Shown here piece after piece: positions 14,020 to 15,979 of a stretch of 15,979 nt of DNA. Position numbers and translations under genes: made by a program. Position 1 is the first letter of the stretch; each line of letters begins with the position of its first letter. Source of the stretch: an uncultured Faecalibacterium sp. (lineage in GTDB: Bacteria > Bacillota > Clostridia > Oscillospirales > Ruminococcaceae); the NCBI GenBank assembly GCA_900765705.1, contig CAAFSR010000372.1, positions 1-15,979 on the forward strand, read 5' to 3'. The notes beneath the pieces were generated by a model. It saw nothing but the letters and a program-made list of their open reading frames with translations. It was not told the origin of the DNA and did not search any database.

Positions 14020-14055
14020 CACTTTCGAAAATTAAAGAATTTTCATTTTTTGAAA
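14020..14055. repeat. 36-bp semi-palindromic repeat, copy A
   Basis: It begins CACTTTCGAAAA and ends ATTTTTTGAAA, with 13 less conserved bases between; both ends are identical to copy B at 14106-14141, with the same spacing. TTTC pairs with GAAA and AAAA with TTTT, giving an AT-rich stem. It lies in the predicted leader, directly before the start of the ATPase gene. Confidence 0.85.
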
Positions 14056-14071
14056 CCGTCTCGATGTGCTT

Positions 14072-14100
14072 ATTATACTGTCTGTTCATAGGATGTGCAA
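14072..14100 (-). promoter_or_regulatory. Promoter of the ATPase/DUF4143 gene
   Basis: On the minus strand: -35 TTGCAC (14095-14100), 17-bp spacer, perfect -10 TATAAT (14072-14077). It lies between the two copies of the 36-bp repeat: copy B ends 5 bp from the -35 and copy A lies in the leader, an arrangement that fits repression or looping. Confidence 0.75.
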
Positions 14101-14105
14101 GATGT

Positions 14106-14144
14106 CACTTTCGAAAACACATGATTTTTTATTTTTTGAAAGTG
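14106..14144. repeat. 36-bp semi-palindromic repeat, copy B (extended palindrome)
   Basis: It shares CACTTTCGAAAA and ATTTTTTGAAA with copy A. Here the palindrome is fuller: CACTTTC (14106-14112) and GAAAGTG (14138-14144) are exact complements, continued by a G-T pair and AAAA/TTTT. It lies directly upstream of the ATPase promoter. Confidence 0.87.
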
Positions 14145-14205
14145 AAAACTGTGCAAAGGCAGCCCGCCTTAATAAATATTCCGGGTAATTCTTTCTGCCC
14201 CAACA

Positions 14206-14241
14206 AAAAAACAGCCAAACCTGCCGGTTTGGCTGTTTTTT
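14206..14241. terminator. Bidirectional terminator of trigger factor
   Basis: A perfect 16-bp stem AAAAAACAGCCAAACC/GGTTTGGCTGTTTTTT (14206-14221 with 14226-14241) with a TGCC loop. The A-run serves as the T-run for the minus-strand gene that stops at 14253. Confidence 0.93.
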
Positions 14242-14252
14242 GTATCATAGTC

Positions 14253-15557
14253 TTACTTGCTTTCGACCTTTTCCTCGATGGTGGAGTGGTCGATGACCCA
14301 GTCGGCAGCCTTGCGGATGCCCTCATTGCGGCGCAGGGCGGCGATGTCGGTGTTAGCCTTGATCTCCTCCAGCGTCTTTTTGGTCTTTTCGGCGCGCTCT
14401 GCCAGCTGCTTGTCGATCTCCTCGTCGGTGGGCAGCAGGTTCTCCTGCTGCGCGATCTGCAGCAGAGCCATGCGGGCGCGGGTGTTCTTCTCTGCGGCGG
14501 CGTGCACCTTGGCAGTAAAGCTCTCGCGGGTCTCATGGATCTGGCTCAGGTAGGTGTTCAGGCTCATGCGCTGCATCTGCAGCTGCTGCTGGATGCCCTG
14601 CATCTGCTGCTGGTAGGCGCTTTCCACCAGAACACTGGGGATCTCGCCCTCTGCGGCATCGGCCAGCTGACCAAGGATCATGTCCTTGGCGTGGTTCAGC
14701 GCACCGCCGTGACGGCCGTCGAACAGCTGCTTCTTCACGAAGGCACGGTACTCCTCCATGGTCTCCTTGCCCATCTTCTTGGCAAAATCGCTGTTCAGGG
14801 CGGGCAGCTGACGTACGCACACGTCATGCAGCTTGATCTTGAACACAGCGGGCTTGCCGGCCAGCTCTTTGCCGTGGTAGTTCTTGGGGAAGGTGACGTT
14901 GATCTCGAACTCGTCCCCTGCCTTATGGCCCAGAATGCCGTCCTCAAAGCCGGGGATCATGCGGCCGCTGCCCAGCTGCACGGACTGATCCTTTGCCGTG
15001 CCGCCCTCAAAGGGCACGCCGTCCAGAAGGCCCTCAAAGTCCATGTGCACCACATTGCCCTTCACAGCGGGGCCCTTGTGGGGCACCAGCTCCGCGGCGT
15101 AGTTGCGGCGGCGCTCCAGCACCGCGTCGATCTCCTTGTCGGTCACCTCCGGAGTGACGCACTGGGAGGTAAAGCCGGAGATCCGGTTCAGCTTCAGCTC
15201 GGGCTGCAGGGCTACGGTGGCGGTAGCCACAAAGCCCTCGTCCTTCTTCACGCTTACCAGATCATAGCTGGGCTCGTCCACCGGCTCAAAGCCGTGTTCC
15301 TTCAAAGCAGCCTCGTACAAAGCAGGCACATCCTGATCCATCAGGTCGTTGATGGCATCGTACCAGAAGGTGTGCTCGCCGCGATCCGCCTCGATCTGCG
15401 CGCGGTCGGCTTCGCCCTTCTGAAAGCCCTTGATGGTGTAAGTGGCGCGGGTGCGCTCATAGACCGCGTTGGAGGCGGTCTCCAGTTCCTCAGCCGTAGC
15501 GCTGAAGGTCATTTTGCAGACACTCTTTTCAGGAGTTTCCACGCTTACCAGTTTCAT
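14253..15557 (-). CDS. tig: Trigger factor, ribosome-bound chaperone
   Basis: A 434-residue chaperone that docks at the ribosomal exit tunnel and shields nascent chains, with peptidyl-prolyl isomerase activity. Domains: ribosome-binding N-domain (1 to about 115), FKBP-type PPIase domain (about 160-245, with GNVVHMDFEGLLDGVPFEGG and GSGRMIPGFEDGILGHKAGDE), and a helical C-terminal substrate cradle (about 250-434). Length is normal for the family. The tunnel-binding signature, GFRKGK in E. coli, reads GFQKGE (44-49), losing one arginine and one lysine. ATG at 15555-15557 has GGAGG 9 bp upstream; a longer open frame adds 58 residues without homology and is rejected. No clpP/clpX follows, unlike many genomes. 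The leader holds a hairpin, CGCTGCC/GGCAGCG (15598-15613). Confidence 0.95.
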   Translation of the reverse strand: MKLVSVETPEKSVCKMTFSATAEELETASNAVYERTRATYTIKGFQKGEADRAQIEADRGEHTFWYDAINDLMDQDVPALYEAALKEHGFEPVDEPSYDLVSVKKDEGFVATATVALQPELKLNRISGFTSQCVTPEVTDKEIDAVLERRRNYAAELVPHKGPAVKGNVVHMDFEGLLDGVPFEGGTAKDQSVQLGSGRMIPGFEDGILGHKAGDEFEINVTFPKNYHGKELAGKPAVFKIKLHDVCVRQLPALNSDFAKKMGKETMEEYRAFVKKQLFDGRHGGALNHAKDMILGQLADAAEGEIPSVLVESAYQQQMQGIQQQLQMQRMSLNTYLSQIHETRESFTAKVHAAAEKNTRARMALLQIAQQENLLPTDEEIDKQLAERAEKTKKTLEEIKANTDIAALRRNEGIRKAADWVIDHSTIEEKVESK

Positions 15558-15657
15558 AGGATCTACCCTCCGTGTTGTTCCCTTGGCGGCGGGGCGGCGC
15601 TGCCTTGGCAGCGGCCGGAACGCCATTTGGGGGACATTTTCAAACATTAGTAAAGTT

Positions 15658-15668
15658 ATTATAGCACA
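15658..15668 (-). promoter_or_regulatory. Trigger factor promoter (extended -10)
   Basis: On the minus strand TGC then a perfect TATAAT (15658-15663) forms an extended -10. No good -35 is present. The start is expected near 15651, giving a leader of about 94 nt. Confidence 0.7.
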
Positions 15669-15690
15669 AGTGCAGCAAAAGCGGTATAAT
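15662..15690 (+). promoter_or_regulatory. Candidate promoter of the serine dehydratase gene
   Basis: A perfect TATAAT (15685-15690) on the plus strand; the -35 position (15662-15667) is poor. The start would be near 15697, about 115 nt before the ATG. This -10 box lies 21 bp from the divergent tig -10 box, so the two promoters overlap. Confidence 0.5.
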
Positions 15691-15812
15691 AAACTTGATA
15701 AAAATGTGCCCTTTTGGTAATTTTTGTCCATTCAAGCAGAAAAAAGCGCGTTTTGCAGCAGCAGCTGCCGCGCCAAAGTGGGAAAACCCTCAGGAAAGGA
15801 AGGCTGTCCCCT

Positions 15813-15979
15813 ATGCGATTATTTGATGTTCTGGGCCCGGTGATGATCGGGCCCTCCTCCAGCCACACCGCCGGTGCGGCAAAGATCGGCTACACTGCCC
15901 AGAAGCTTCTGGGCGAGATCCCGGCGCGGGCAGATATCGGCCTGTACGGCAGCTTTGCCACCACCGGCAAGGGCCACGG
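15813..15979 (+). CDS. sdaAB: L-serine dehydratase, iron-sulfur type, beta subunit (partial)
   Basis: The N-terminal 55 codons of the beta subunit of the two-subunit [4Fe-4S] L-serine dehydratase, which deaminates L-serine to pyruvate and ammonia. The start MRLFDVLGPVMIGPSSSHTAGA is the family hallmark (GPSSSHTAG), followed by KIGYTAQKLLGE and LYGSFATTGKGH, all close to known SdaAB proteins. ATG at 15813 is preceded by an AGGAAGG-type ribosome binding site (ending at 15803, 9 bp away). The gene runs past the right edge. In this enzyme type the alpha subunit gene (sdaAA) usually follows directly, and it carries the cluster cysteines. Divergent from tig. Confidence 0.93.
   Translation, partial: MRLFDVLGPVMIGPSSSHTAGAAKIGYTAQKLLGEIPARADIGLYGSFATTGKGH

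Noticed and set aside
14011..14022. GTG start adding four residues to the ATPase
   Set aside because: Possible but not better supported than ATG at 14010; neither has a clear ribosome binding site, and the extra residues would lie within repeat copy A.
14145..14205. 3' remnant of the TSUP gene beyond the ATPase module
   Set aside because: Only a few codons in any frame before a stop; no TSUP-like sequence could be recognised, so the right junction is not claimed.
14064..15650. Long plus-strand open frame antisense to trigger factor
   Set aside because: Leu/Gly/His-rich reflection of the tig coding strand; no ribosome binding site, no homology and an obvious gene opposite.
15558..15731. 58-residue N-terminal extension of trigger factor
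   Set aside because: It covers the promoter and leader; the ATG at 15557 has a good ribosome binding site and gives the normal N-terminus.

Overview
The window looks like chromosomal DNA of a Gram-positive, anaerobic gut Clostridium relative, most likely Faecalibacterium or a close Oscillospiraceae neighbour. This is inferred from the GC-rich codon use, an 8-Fe ferredoxin, a FeoA-FeoB fusion, the RicT/TrmN6-like pair, and a dispersed hairpin repeat of a type I associate with such genomes. No database was consulted. No rRNA, tRNA, CRISPR array, transposase or phage gene is visible.

Layout. Positions 1-140: start of a TrmN6-like methyltransferase (minus, cut by the window edge). 141-498: no gene, but four terminator-like hairpins. 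499-669: ferredoxin (minus). 670-1115: ferredoxin promoter, a perfect palindrome and repeat copy 1. 1116-2057: ricT (minus). 2058-2648: a structured gap. 2649-6593: a very large solitary RND transporter (plus) with a coiled-coil insert of about 245 residues. 6830-7903 and 8315-9340: galM and galE (plus), each with its own terminator and followed by a repeat copy. 9698-12040: feoA-feoB fusion (plus) behind a near-consensus promoter. 12179-12613: a MarR-type regulator (plus), coupled to the remnant of a TauE/SafE-type transporter. 12814-14010: an AT-rich AAA ATPase/DUF4143 gene (minus) that cuts off this remnant. 14253-15557: trigger factor (minus). 15813 to the end: start of the L-serine dehydratase beta subunit (plus).

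How the parts fit. Most genes are single transcription units with a recognisable promoter and a strong intrinsic terminator, so this is largely housekeeping DNA. GalM and GalE form a galactose/UDP-sugar pair. RicT, ferredoxin and the methyltransferase keep the Firmicutes ricT-to-trmN6 order with a ferredoxin between them. FeoAB imports ferrous iron, which fits a cell reliant on ferredoxin-type proteins.

The less ordinary parts are: (a) the RND pump whose extra helical domain sits where AcrB carries its docking domain; (b) the ATPase/DUF4143 gene with two copies of a 36-bp semi-palindrome on either side of its promoter, at a site where a transporter gene is destroyed; (c) three copies of a 130-157 bp inverted-repeat element with compensatory changes in a small hairpin; and (d) several unexplained palindromes and hairpins in the gaps.
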